Assembly (NCBI GenBank): GCA_005798905.1
Contig: SYIK01000001.1
Span: forward strand, 62,001 to 126,000
Length of the DNA stretch: 64,000 nucleotides
Direction of reading: 5' to 3'
Origin: Bacteroidota bacterium
Lineage (GTDB): Bacteria > Bacteroidota > Bacteroidia > Chitinophagales > Chitinophagaceae
Position numbers and translations under genes: made by a program. Shown here piece after piece: positions 1 to 9,400 of the stretch. A model generated the notes under the pieces. The model did no database searches. It was given only the letters and a program-made list of their open reading frames with translations, and was not told where the DNA came from. Numbering within the stretch: position 1 is the first letter of the stretch; each line of letters begins with the position of its first letter.

Positions 1-604
1 TTATTACATCGGTTATACACTTTGCAGCAGTCGCTAAAACATTGTCTGCTTTTGCAAATGCATCGCGCATTTTTAAATCACCAAATTGATGACGAAGTTT
101 ATCATTACTTATCACCAACAAAGTATCTACATATTGTTTCAAAATTTTTATTCCTTCTTCTGCTTGTTGAATTCGTTTTTTACCTTCGTAAGCAAATGGA
201 GTTGTAACAATTCCAACAGTAAGAATTCCCAAGTCTTTACAAATTTTTGAAATTATTGGCGCACCTCCAGTTCCAGTGCCACCGCCCATTCCGGCGGTAA
301 CAAAAGCCATTTTTGTATTTACTTCTAAAATGCGACGAATTTCTTCTAACGACTCTTCGGTTGCTTGCCTTCCAATATTTGGATTGGCTCCAGCACCAAG
401 CCCTTGGGTAAGATGTGGACCCAATTGAATTTTGTTTGGCACATCACTTTTTGCAATTGCTTGCGCATCGGTATTGCAAATAATAAAATCTACTCCATCT
501 ATTTTTTGGCTATACATGTGGTTAACAGCATTGCTGCCACCACCGCCAACTCCGATCACTTTAATAATAGATGATTTTTCTTTTGGAAGGTCAAAATAAA
601 TCAT
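1..604 (-). CDS. ftsZ: Cell division protein FtsZ (partial, N-terminal ~201 residues)
   Basis: Tubulin-like GTPase that polymerises into the cytokinetic Z-ring. The gene enters the window at its 5' end and runs off the left edge, so only the GTP-binding N-terminal domain is visible. The ATG at 604-602 gives a protein starting MIYFDLPKEK. The glycine-rich GGGGSNAVNH loop lies near residues 20-29 and the tubulin signature GGGTGTGG at about 107-114. It is the last gene of the minus-strand dcw cluster, 48 bp after ftsA. The short acidic N-terminus before the GTPase core is usual. The C-terminal FtsA-binding peptide is outside the window. Confidence 0.97.
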   Translation of the reverse strand, partial: MIYFDLPKEKSSIIKVIGVGGGGSNAVNHMYSQKIDGVDFIICNTDAQAIAKSDVPNKIQLGPHLTQGLGAGANPNIGRQATEESLEEIRRILEVNTKMAFVTAGMGGGTGTGGAPIISKICKDLGILTVGIVTTPFAYEGKKRIQQAEEGIKILKQYVDTLLVISNDKLRHQFGDLKMRDAFAKADNVLATAAKCITDVI

Positions 605-652
605 AGTAATTGAATTTAACTTTTGTTAGTAAAATGTATGTTAGGGTTTGTT

Positions 653-2071
653 TTATAAATGTGCATCTCCTTCTTCTTTAAATAGGTCAACTAATCGATC
701 TTTAAATTTGTCCCAAAATCCGGTTAAGGATTTTCGTTTTTTGATTTCTTCTTCATCAATTTCGTTTTCGGATTTTTCAACATCTGTACCATTGATTACT
801 TGTTTTAAACCATTTGGAACAGCAACTCGCTTAAATCCTTTTTCGAATTGTTTGCGATTGTGTTCGAAGTCATCACAACCTTTTAATATCAATCCAATGC
901 AAGTAGAATAAGTTGGTTTAGTTAGTTCCTCGATATGACCGGTTGCAAGATGTTCATTTGGAAATCCGATGCGTGCATTTAATCCAGTTTCAAATTCGGT
1001 GAGTTGAATGATATGTTTCAATTGCGAACCACCGCCTGTTAAAATAATTCCACCATTCAATGCTTTATTATCCAAACCAACTTGCTTTAAATGATACGTT
1101 ACAAAACCAAGTATTTCACTCATTCTTGCTTGAATAATATTGGCAAGACTTTTGACACTTATTTCTTTTGCTGGCATGCCGCGCAAACCGGGAATTGTAA
1201 TAAATGTATTTGCTTTTGTTTCATCGGCTAATGCAGACCCAAACTGCGTTTTCATTTTTTCTGCTTGCGTTTTTAATACACCCAATCCAACTTTGATATC
1301 GTTTGTAATATTTTCACCGGCATACGGAATTACTGCAGTGTGTTTTAAAATTCCTTCGTAAAAAACCGCTAAATCCGTAGTGCCACCGCCAATATCAACG
1401 ATTGCAACTCCTGCTTCAAAATCTTCTTGTCCCATTACTGCTGCTGAAGATGCAAGTGGTTGCAACACTAAATCTTTTGCATGTAGCCCAGCTCGTTCCA
1501 CACTGCGATTGATATTTCTAATTGCATTTTTATCACCAGTGATGATATGAAAATTAGCACCAATCTTTACGCCTCCGTGTCCAATTGGATTCGGAATATT
1601 TTGATAATTATCTACTGTAAATTCTTGCGCAATTACATCAATAATTTGATCCCCAGCTGGAATATATGTTTTGTATTGATCTGCTAAAAGTTCATCAATT
1701 TCATCTTGTACAATTTCAATATCTGTATTTTTTCTTACTTTATCTCCACGTGTTTGCAAACTTTTAATATGATGACCGGCAATGCCAACATACACTTCGT
1801 TAATTTCCAAATTAGGATTTGAAGCATAACAATCTCTCAATGCACTTGAAATTGCACGAATAGTTTCATCAATATTTAGTACTTGACCGTGGCGCACCCC
1901 ATTGCTATTCGATCGGCCAAAACCAAGAATTTCTAACTTTCCAAATTCATTTTTTCTGCCGGCAATTACAGCAATTTTTGTTGTACCAATATCTAACCCA
2001 ATAATTATTGGCTGCTCCGTAGCTGCAGCTGGTACTGCTTTCATTCCAGTATCCATTTGTGTGTTGCTCAT
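653..2071 (-). CDS. ftsA: Cell division protein FtsA
   Basis: Actin-like ATPase that tethers FtsZ to the membrane and recruits later divisome proteins. It has 472 residues. The phosphate-1 motif GLDIGTTK is at about 25-32 and the phosphate-2 motif DIGGGTTDLAVF at about 225; the region between contains the SHS2/1C subdomain that marks FtsA among actin-fold proteins. The C-terminus is a charged linker followed by an amphipathic helix (GFWDKFKDRLVDLFK) that would serve as membrane anchor. It sits between ftsQ (34 bp upstream) and ftsZ (48 bp downstream), the conserved order. Confidence 0.96.
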   Translation of the reverse strand: MSNTQMDTGMKAVPAAATEQPIIIGLDIGTTKIAVIAGRKNEFGKLEILGFGRSNSNGVRHGQVLNIDETIRAISSALRDCYASNPNLEINEVYVGIAGHHIKSLQTRGDKVRKNTDIEIVQDEIDELLADQYKTYIPAGDQIIDVIAQEFTVDNYQNIPNPIGHGGVKIGANFHIITGDKNAIRNINRSVERAGLHAKDLVLQPLASSAAVMGQEDFEAGVAIVDIGGGTTDLAVFYEGILKHTAVIPYAGENITNDIKVGLGVLKTQAEKMKTQFGSALADETKANTFITIPGLRGMPAKEISVKSLANIIQARMSEILGFVTYHLKQVGLDNKALNGGIILTGGGSQLKHIIQLTEFETGLNARIGFPNEHLATGHIEELTKPTYSTCIGLILKGCDDFEHNRKQFEKGFKRVAVPNGLKQVINGTDVEKSENEIDEEEIKKRKSLTGFWDKFKDRLVDLFKEEGDAHL

Positions 2072-2105
2072 TTTATGATTGTTTTAGTTGTTTAGAATTT
2101 AATCG

Positions 2106-3002
2106 TTATTGAGTTATTATTTGAGAATTTAATTTTTCCGAAACTGAAATAGTGTCGCCCCGCATCTGCATCATCATTTGTTCAATATGATTTCTCCATT
2201 GCAATGAATCAACAACACCATTTGTTACTCCGCGCTTAGTTCCTATAATTTGATTTGCAAGTTGCACGTCAACCAACTTATAAATATCAAATCCGGTTTT
2301 GGCTAACACTTGTTGATAAAATGCAAAAAGCTTTTCAAATTTTTTATCCAAATTTTCTGCATTACCAAATTTCACAATATGATTTCCAATCGTAGGAACC
2401 ATTACAAAATTTCCACTTGAATCAATGTCAATTTGCGAAATCTGATTCATCCAAAAATTATTACCGTTAATAAAATTGGCAATTTTTTTTATCCCAACTA
2501 AACTTAAACTATCTTTAGTTGAAAGCAGTTTCGCATTCGTAAAACCAGTAAAAACAGGAATTTTCACATTCATATTTTCGGAAAGTTGCATTGTTTTTAA
2601 ACTACTATCAATATAATAGGAATCTCCATTCATTGTAAAAATTCTTGCAATTGGCACACGCTCCACAATGGAAACATGTAACATATTTTGATTATCAACC
2701 CATATTTCGGCGTTTTGCACCCAATTGTTTTTTTCTAAGGAATCTTCCAATTGATGCAATTTTATTAATGCAATTTTCTTTCCATTTATACCACGGCCAT
2801 TAATACTAAAAATAATGCTCTCCACTTGTTTTCTATCAATAAAAAAATTATTCTGTTCGCTGTTTAATGTAATTTCAAAACCGCTGCACAATTCTTTCGT
2901 TTGTTTACTTACAGCTGCAACAAGTAGCGTAACAATACTTCCGCCAATTGAAATCCATAGCCCAATGAACAATACTTTTTTTATGATAAATTTTATACTC
3001 AT
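2106..3002 (-). CDS. ftsQ: Cell division protein FtsQ/DivIB
   Basis: Bitopic membrane protein of the divisome, 298 residues. One N-terminal transmembrane segment (about residues 9-31, VLFIGLWISIGGSIVTLL) is followed by a periplasmic POTRA-like and beta domain. Sequence conservation in this family is low, so the call rests on topology, size and its place between murC and ftsA. Its ATG overlaps the murC stop by 4 bp (ATGA), implying translational coupling. The C-terminal tail is Met- and Gln-rich, as is common for the poorly conserved end. Confidence 0.88.
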   Translation of the reverse strand: MSIKFIIKKVLFIGLWISIGGSIVTLLVAAVSKQTKELCSGFEITLNSEQNNFFIDRKQVESIIFSINGRGINGKKIALIKLHQLEDSLEKNNWVQNAEIWVDNQNMLHVSIVERVPIARIFTMNGDSYYIDSSLKTMQLSENMNVKIPVFTGFTNAKLLSTKDSLSLVGIKKIANFINGNNFWMNQISQIDIDSSGNFVMVPTIGNHIVKFGNAENLDKKFEKLFAFYQQVLAKTGFDIYKLVDVQLANQIIGTKRGVTNGVVDSLQWRNHIEQMMMQMRGDTISVSEKLNSQIITQ

Positions 3003-4423
3003 TTTCTTTTTTCTAAAATTTGTTTTATCGGAGATACAAGCAAATCAATATCTCCGGCTCCGGCAGTGATAATTACATTTCCAAAATTTTTATTTATTTT
3101 TTCCAAAAAATCACTCTCCAACCAATTGATAATTTCTGTTTGCGTCATAATTTTTTTATTCGGATTCGTCATTGCATTTAATATCAATTCGCTACTCACG
3201 CCTTCCATTAGTAATTCTCTTGCCGGATAAATTGGCAGCAAAATAATTTCATCTGCCAAATCCAAAACAGCAGCAAACTCAGCTGCAAAATCTTTCGTGC
3301 GACTAAAAAGATGTGGTTGAAAAATCACTGTACATTTTCTTTGGCTAAACAAAGTTTTTGCGCCATTTATCAATGCCTTCAACTCTTCGGGATGATGCGC
3401 ATAATCATCAATTTGAATCACTTCTTGCGAATCAACAATATATTCAAACCTTCTTTTTACACCTCTAAATGTTTCAACCCCTTTTCGAATTTCATTGTCA
3501 TTTATTCCCAAATAATTTGCTACCGTAATTGCAGCTACAATATTTTCTATATTATGCAGCCCACCCATTTTTAAAACAAATTTTTCGACAACTTGATTTT
3601 TTAGAACAACATCAAATTGATATCCACCATTTTCCAATTTGATATTTGTTGCATATACATCTGCTTCTTTATTTTGCGCAGAATAACTTAAATGATTTGA
3701 AGCATTTAAATCACTTTCTCTTTTTAATCCAAACTTGCGAACGAGCAATCCGCCAACTTTTAAATTGCTGCTAAAATCGATAAATGCTTTTTCAACTTCT
3801 TTTTCCGTTCCATAAATATCCAAATGATCAGCATCCATCGAAGAAATAACAGCTACATCAGGAAAAAGTTTCAAAAAACTACGATCATATTCATCAGCTT
3901 CAATCACACAAACATTCTTTTCACTGCTCCAAAAATTTGTACCATAGTTTACAGAAATCCCACCTAAAAATGCATTACAACCATAACCAGAATTTTTCAA
4001 CAAATGAGCAATCATTGTACTAATCGTTGTTTTTCCATGCGTTCCGGCAACACAAATATTAAATGAATTTTCAGTAATCATTTTTAACACATCACTTCTT
4101 TTTACAACTTTGTATCCATTTTGTAAATAATAGTTGAGTTCGATATTTTGCTGAGAAACAGCTGGGGTAAAAACAACCAATTGCACATTTTTTGGAATTA
4201 AATCAATATTTTCTTCATAATGAATTTTAATTCCACTTTCTTCCAAACTTGTTGTCAATGCAGATTTTGTACGATCATAACCTTCCACATTAACACCTCT
4301 TGAATGAAAATATCGTGCAATGGCACTCATGCCAATTCCACCGATACCCAGAAAATAAATATTCTGAATAGCTTTCAATTCTGCACCATCAATAACACTA
4401 ATATCGTTTCTTTTAATTTCCAT
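2999..4423 (-). CDS. murC: UDP-N-acetylmuramate--L-alanine ligase MurC
   Basis: ATP-dependent ligase adding L-alanine to UDP-MurNAc, the first amino acid of the peptidoglycan stem peptide; cytoplasmic. It has 474 residues. The N-terminal Rossmann motif GIGGIGMSAIA is at about 26-36, the Mur ligase P-loop GTHGKTT at 127-133, and IDDYAHHPEE in the central domain is typical of MurC. The start ATG shares one base with the murG stop (TAATG) and the end overlaps ftsQ by 4 bp, so murG, murC and ftsQ are tightly coupled. Confidence 0.97.
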   Translation of the reverse strand: MEIKRNDISVIDGAELKAIQNIYFLGIGGIGMSAIARYFHSRGVNVEGYDRTKSALTTSLEESGIKIHYEENIDLIPKNVQLVVFTPAVSQQNIELNYYLQNGYKVVKRSDVLKMITENSFNICVAGTHGKTTISTMIAHLLKNSGYGCNAFLGGISVNYGTNFWSSEKNVCVIEADEYDRSFLKLFPDVAVISSMDADHLDIYGTEKEVEKAFIDFSSNLKVGGLLVRKFGLKRESDLNASNHLSYSAQNKEADVYATNIKLENGGYQFDVVLKNQVVEKFVLKMGGLHNIENIVAAITVANYLGINDNEIRKGVETFRGVKRRFEYIVDSQEVIQIDDYAHHPEELKALINGAKTLFSQRKCTVIFQPHLFSRTKDFAAEFAAVLDLADEIILLPIYPARELLMEGVSSELILNAMTNPNKKIMTQTEIINWLESDFLEKINKNFGNVIITAGAGDIDLLVSPIKQILEKRK

Positions 4424-5511
4424 TAAATTAATTTCAAAATTTCATTTGCAATTCTTACATCCGCATCAACAACAGCCAGTTCTCCAATATTTTTCATTAA
4501 CTCCAATTGTTTGTTTTCATTTTTTACCAATGCAATAATCTTTGGTACCATTTCATTCATCGCTTCACTGTCCTTTATAAGTATTGCTGCATTTTTATTA
4601 ACCAGGTTCAATGCATTCATTGTTTGATGATCTTCAGCTGCAAACGGAAATGGAACTAACAAAACTGGTTTTTTTACTACACACAATTCTGAAATTGAAA
4701 TTGCACCAGCTCTTGATACTACTATGTCTGCTGCAGAATATGCATATTCCATTTCAGAAATAAAATCGTTCACCCAAATACCTTTTTTCCCAACCGCGCT
4801 TGTTTTTGCTGTCTGCAAATAATTTTTTCCTGTTTGCCAAATCAATTGTATTTGTTCATTTTCAAACTCACTCAAATTTTTACCAATTGCTTCATTTATT
4901 GATTTCGCTCCTAAACTTCCTCCAATTACAAGTACTATTTTTTTATTTTCATCTAACGAAAAATATTTTATTGCTTCAATTCTACTTATAGATTTTTGAA
5001 CGATTGAGTAACGTACTGGGTTGCCAGTTAGTTTAATTTTTTCAGCCGGAAAAAATTTATCCATCCCATCATAAGCTACACAAATTGCAACCGCATCTTT
5101 TCCCAAAAGCATATTTGTTTTTCCTGCAAATGAATTTTGCTCTGATAATAAAGTTGGAACATTTTTTTGCTGCGCCAATTTCAACATGGTAAAACTTGCA
5201 TAGCCACCAAAACCCACGACCACATTGGGGCAAAAGCTTTTCATTATTCTTTTTGCTTGAAAATAACTTTTGATAAGTTTGAATGGTAAGCTTACGTTTT
5301 TTATCAAAGAACTTCTATTGAAACCTATAATATCCAAGCCAATAATTGTAAACCCAGCTTGCGGTACTTTTTCCATTTCCATTTTATTTTTTGCACCTAC
5401 AAACAGAATCTCAATTGTTTCATTTATTCTTTTTAACGCATGAGCAATAGCAATAGCCGGGAAAATATGTCCTCCCGTTCCACCTGCTGCTATTATTATT
5501 TTTATGCTCAT
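4423..5511 (-). CDS. murG: UDP-GlcNAc:undecaprenyl-pyrophosphoryl-MurNAc-pentapeptide GlcNAc transferase MurG
   Basis: Peripheral membrane GT-B glycosyltransferase converting lipid I to lipid II. It has 362 residues, the usual length. The N-terminal glycine-rich loop GGTGGHIFPA is at about 10-19, a second glycine loop GGSLGAKSIN lies mid-protein, and the donor-site motif SRAGAISISEL in the C-terminal domain matches the family. It is separated by 1 bp from the ftsW stop and overlaps murC by 1 bp, inside the dcw operon. Confidence 0.97.
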   Translation of the reverse strand: MSIKIIIAAGGTGGHIFPAIAIAHALKRINETIEILFVGAKNKMEMEKVPQAGFTIIGLDIIGFNRSSLIKNVSLPFKLIKSYFQAKRIMKSFCPNVVVGFGGYASFTMLKLAQQKNVPTLLSEQNSFAGKTNMLLGKDAVAICVAYDGMDKFFPAEKIKLTGNPVRYSIVQKSISRIEAIKYFSLDENKKIVLVIGGSLGAKSINEAIGKNLSEFENEQIQLIWQTGKNYLQTAKTSAVGKKGIWVNDFISEMEYAYSAADIVVSRAGAISISELCVVKKPVLLVPFPFAAEDHQTMNALNLVNKNAAILIKDSEAMNEMVPKIIALVKNENKQLELMKNIGELAVVDADVRIANEILKLI

Positions 5512-5512
5512 A

Positions 5513-6745
5513 TTAATTAATTTGTTTCCCTTCTAATTGTTCAACATTTCTTGCAACACTCAAAATAATTCCAATAGAAAAACAAGTAAATAAAAAACTA
5601 CTTCCACCCATACTTACCAACGGCAGTGTAACTCCTGTTACAGGAAATAAATTTACACTCACTGCCATATTCGCTACTGCTTGTATTACTAACGTAAAAC
5701 TCAATCCCAGTGCGAGAAATGCACCAAATGCATAAGGACATCGTTTAAATATTCTAATACATCTCCACAAAAAAATTAAATAAATAAACACAATAAATGC
5801 GCCACCAATCATACCATATTCTTCAATTATAATTGGGTAAATAAAATCGTTATAAGCTTGTGGTAAAAAATTTCGTTGCGTACTATTTCCAGGACCGGCA
5901 CCCAACAAACCGCCTTTTGCTATTGCAATTTTTGCTTGTTCTACTTGATAAGCACTTTCATTATTTGACTTTTTACTTCCATATATAAACCCTTCCACAC
6001 GACCGATCCATGTTGCAACTCTACCCGTTAAAACCGATGAAGATTTTTTCTCAACTTGCAATTCATTATCACTCGAATTATGTTTTGTAATTGCAGAAAC
6101 AATCAGAAATATGAGTGGAATTATCGCAATTCCAACTGTCCATAAAATGTGTTTCATATTTGCACGACCAATAAAAAATAGTAACATACAACTCGATCCC
6201 AACAGCAATGCCGTAGAAAGATTTGCTGGTGCAATTAAAACACATACTAACAAAACAGGAATAATGAGCGGAAGATATCCTTCTTTAAAATTTTTGATAA
6301 CCGCCTGCTTCTTACTCAACATTCTTGCCAAATACATAAACAATGCTAATTTGGCAAGATCAGAAGTTTGCAATGTCATATTTATAATTGGAAGTTTTAT
6401 CCATCTACTTCCTTCATTCATTCGAACACCAAAAAATAAAGTATAAAATAAAAGTGGAATTGAAATAATAAACAATACGCGTGCAACTTTCGACCACATT
6501 GTATAATTTACTAAGTGCGCAAAATATATAACTGTTATTCCAATTATTATAAATATAATTTGCTTAAATAAATAAATCTCTGTATTCCCTTTATACATTT
6601 TATAAGCGAGTGATCCCGTTGCACTATACACAACCAACATGGAAACTAAAGCCAATATGATGACAAGCGCCCAAATAACTTTGTCGCCTTTCGTTCGCTG
6701 ACTTAGATTTGATAATTGTGCTTGTATGTTTAAACTTTCGGTCAT
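5513..6745 (-). CDS. ftsW: SEDS-family peptidoglycan polymerase FtsW
   Basis: Multi-pass SEDS glycosyltransferase that polymerises lipid II at the septum with its partner FtsI. It has 410 residues and about ten hydrophobic segments. SEDS landmarks are visible: GSRWI after the fourth segment, the AKGGLLGAGPGNS loop and the PLVSMGGSS element near the C-terminus. Position between murD and murG marks it as FtsW rather than RodA. The large periplasmic loop (about residues 215-280) is serine- and lysine-rich. Confidence 0.95.
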   Translation of the reverse strand: MTESLNIQAQLSNLSQRTKGDKVIWALVIILALVSMLVVYSATGSLAYKMYKGNTEIYLFKQIIFIIIGITVIYFAHLVNYTMWSKVARVLFIISIPLLFYTLFFGVRMNEGSRWIKLPIINMTLQTSDLAKLALFMYLARMLSKKQAVIKNFKEGYLPLIIPVLLVCVLIAPANLSTALLLGSSCMLLFFIGRANMKHILWTVGIAIIPLIFLIVSAITKHNSSDNELQVEKKSSSVLTGRVATWIGRVEGFIYGSKKSNNESAYQVEQAKIAIAKGGLLGAGPGNSTQRNFLPQAYNDFIYPIIIEEYGMIGGAFIVFIYLIFLWRCIRIFKRCPYAFGAFLALGLSFTLVIQAVANMAVSVNLFPVTGVTLPLVSMGGSSFLFTCFSIGIILSVARNVEQLEGKQIN

Positions 6746-6748
6746 TTT

Positions 6749-8089
6749 TTATAAATCTCTTACTGCTTTTTTAAATTGATTCCCACGATCTTCATAATTT
6801 TTAAACAAATCAAAACTTGCGCAAGCAGGACTCAGTAGTACTACATCTCCTTTTTGTGCTAATTGAAATGATTTTACAACTGCATCGTTTGCACTTGCTG
6901 CATCAATAATTGTTGCAGTACAATTTGCAAATGCTTCGTGAATTTTTTGATTATTCAATCCAAGACAAATAATCGCTTTTACTTTTTCTTTAATCAATTC
7001 AGCGAGTAAAGTATAATCATTCCCTTTGTCAATTCCACCAAGAATTAACACCGTTGGTTTTTCCATACTTTCAAGTGCATACCAAGTACTATTCACGTTT
7101 GTAGCTTTGCTGTCATTTACAAATTCAACACCACGTACCATTGCTACTTTTTCCATTCGGTGTTCCAAATTTTGAAATGAGGTTACAGCTTCTCGAATCT
7201 TTTCTTTTCTAAGATCGAGTGAAGCAGCTGCAACACAAGAAGCCATGGTGTTGTATTGATTGTGCTTCCCTTTCAAAGCAAAATCAAAAACACTCATTGC
7301 TGTGTATTCATTTCCTGTTCTTACATACATTTCACCGTCTTTGATGAATGCACCGTTTGTTGTTTCTTTTTTCATACTAATTGGTAAGAGGTTAGCTACT
7401 ATTTTAAATTGATTGATATATTTTATTGTTATTGCATCATCCAAGCAATAAATAAATGAATCCTCTTTTGTTTGATTCATTGCTATTCTGAATTTGCTTT
7501 GGATATATTTTTCGAAATTATATTCGTAACGATCGAGATGATCTTCTGTAATGTTGGTGAGAATTGCCACATTGGGTTTGAATGTTTTTATATCATCCAA
7601 TTGAAAACTGCTTACTTCAATTATATATAAATCGAATGGCTCTTGCGCAACTTGTCGAGCAAAGGAAGTGCCGATATTGCCGACCAATACGCAATTCATT
7701 CCTGCGGATTTACAAATATGATACGTCAATGCTGCCGTTGTCGTTTTGCCATTGCTGCCGGTTATTGCAATTATTTTACTGTTGTTTATAAATCGATATG
7801 CAAATTCAATTTCACTGATGATGGTAATATTATTTGCTCTTAATTTTTGCACCAATTCATTTTTTTCAGAAATACCTGGGCTTTTAACAATTTCATCGGC
7901 AGATAAAACTTTAGTTTCATTATGTCCCAATTCTTCAAATTCTATTTCTGCTAGTTGCAATTCGTTTCGAAAATCATCTTTCAAAGAACTTCCATCAGAA
8001 ACAAAAACATCGAACCCTTTTTGTTTTGCCAACAATGCAGCACCCACTCCACTTTCGCCGCCACCAAGTATTACTATTCTACTACTCAT
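6749..8089 (-). CDS. murD: UDP-N-acetylmuramoyl-L-alanine--D-glutamate ligase MurD
   Basis: Cytoplasmic ATP-dependent ligase adding D-glutamate to UDP-MurNAc-L-Ala. It has 446 residues. The N-terminal nucleotide-binding motif GGGESGVGAA is at about 9-18, the Mur ligase P-loop GSNGKTT at 111-117, ITEDHLDRY at about 182, and NDSKATN at about 330, all MurD signatures. It is spaced 3 bp from ftsW and 6 bp from mraY. Confidence 0.97.
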   Translation of the reverse strand: MSSRIVILGGGESGVGAALLAKQKGFDVFVSDGSSLKDDFRNELQLAEIEFEELGHNETKVLSADEIVKSPGISEKNELVQKLRANNITIISEIEFAYRFINNSKIIAITGSNGKTTTAALTYHICKSAGMNCVLVGNIGTSFARQVAQEPFDLYIIEVSSFQLDDIKTFKPNVAILTNITEDHLDRYEYNFEKYIQSKFRIAMNQTKEDSFIYCLDDAITIKYINQFKIVANLLPISMKKETTNGAFIKDGEMYVRTGNEYTAMSVFDFALKGKHNQYNTMASCVAAASLDLRKEKIREAVTSFQNLEHRMEKVAMVRGVEFVNDSKATNVNSTWYALESMEKPTVLILGGIDKGNDYTLLAELIKEKVKAIICLGLNNQKIHEAFANCTATIIDAASANDAVVKSFQLAQKGDVVLLSPACASFDLFKNYEDRGNQFKKAVRDL

Positions 8090-8095
8090 AATTCA

Positions 8096-9373
8096 TTACC
8101 TCATTTTCAATGTTGCAATTGCTAATAAAACACACAAGATTGTTACAATCCAAAATCGAGTTACAATCTTTGATTCGTGATAACCCAATTTTTGAAAATG
8201 GTGATGCAATGGACTCATCAAAAAAATTCGTTTACCTTCTCCAAATCTTTTTTTCGTGTATTTGAAATATCCCACCTGCAACATCACACTAATATTTTCT
8301 ACTAAAAACACACCACAGAAAATTGGAATCAATAACTCTTTGTGAACGATGATTGCCAACGCAGCAATGATTCCTCCCAAGGTTAAGCTTCCGGTGTCGC
8401 CCATGAAAACCTGTGCCGGATAAGCATTGTACCACATGAACCCTACACAAGCTCCAATCATTGCAGCAATAAAAATTGACAACTCTGCTAAATGCGGGAT
8501 GTACATAATATTGAGATAATCCGCAAAAAGATAGCTACCACTTGCATAAGCAAAAATGCCAAGGCAAACGCCAATCAATGCAGAAGTTCCGGAAGCCAAT
8601 CCATCCAAACCGTCTGTAATATTTGCACCGTTTGATACAGCTGTAATTATAAAAATGATTACAAGTACATATAAAATCCATGAATATTCTCTCCAAGTTT
8701 TTGGTAATAATTTGGAATAATTAAACTCGTGATTTTTTACAAACGGAATAGTTGTTACTGGTTCTTTTGTTACAACAAATACTTTTTCTTTCCCGTTTAC
8801 CTTTCTTACAACTTGTGTAGCATCACTTGCATTGTACGTTCCTTGGTATTCGCGCCAAATTTTCACATCGTCGTTAAAATAAAGTGTTAATCCAACGAAA
8901 AGCCCAAGACCAACTTGTCCTAAAATTTTTACCCAGCCAGCTAGTCCATCAGCATTCCCTTTTTTATAATTTGCTCCTTGACTTTGCGCATTTCTTTTTG
9001 CTTTCAATTTAAAATAATCATCTAAAAAACCAATCATTCCAAGCCAAATCGTTGAAGCCAACATGATGATTATATAAATCGTGTCGATTCTTGCCAACAA
9101 TAATGTAGGGATTATTATTCCTAAAATAATTATGATACCACCCATTGTTGGCGTTCCTCTTTTTTGCGCTTCACCAACTAATCCTAAATCGCGAATTGAT
9201 TCGCCAATTAATTTTTTCTTTAATAAATTGATTAATCGCTTTCCATAAACTAATGTAATAAACAAAGAAAGCAACATCGATAATAACACTCGAAAAGTGA
9301 TAAAATTGAACAAATGACTACCTGGGAATTTTATTCCCTCTTGCTCAAACCATTGAAACAAATGATAAAGCAT
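8096..9373 (-). CDS. mraY: Phospho-N-acetylmuramoyl-pentapeptide transferase MraY
   Basis: Integral membrane enzyme making lipid I from UDP-MurNAc-pentapeptide and undecaprenyl phosphate. It has 425 residues, longer than the roughly 360 of the E. coli enzyme. Catalytic and conserved elements are present: DDYFK (118-122), TDGLDGLASG (253-262), GDTGSLTLGG, and HHHFQKLG near the C-terminus. The extra length is a hydrophilic stretch of about 65 residues (167-230) between two membrane segments. It has ten or so membrane segments and lies between murE and murD. Confidence 0.96.
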   Translation of the reverse strand: MLYHLFQWFEQEGIKFPGSHLFNFITFRVLLSMLLSLFITLVYGKRLINLLKKKLIGESIRDLGLVGEAQKRGTPTMGGIIIILGIIIPTLLLARIDTIYIIIMLASTIWLGMIGFLDDYFKLKAKRNAQSQGANYKKGNADGLAGWVKILGQVGLGLFVGLTLYFNDDVKIWREYQGTYNASDATQVVRKVNGKEKVFVVTKEPVTTIPFVKNHEFNYSKLLPKTWREYSWILYVLVIIFIITAVSNGANITDGLDGLASGTSALIGVCLGIFAYASGSYLFADYLNIMYIPHLAELSIFIAAMIGACVGFMWYNAYPAQVFMGDTGSLTLGGIIAALAIIVHKELLIPIFCGVFLVENISVMLQVGYFKYTKKRFGEGKRIFLMSPLHHHFQKLGYHESKIVTRFWIVTILCVLLAIATLKMR

Positions 9374-9400
9374 ATTAGTAGTTTATTTTTTTATTAACAA

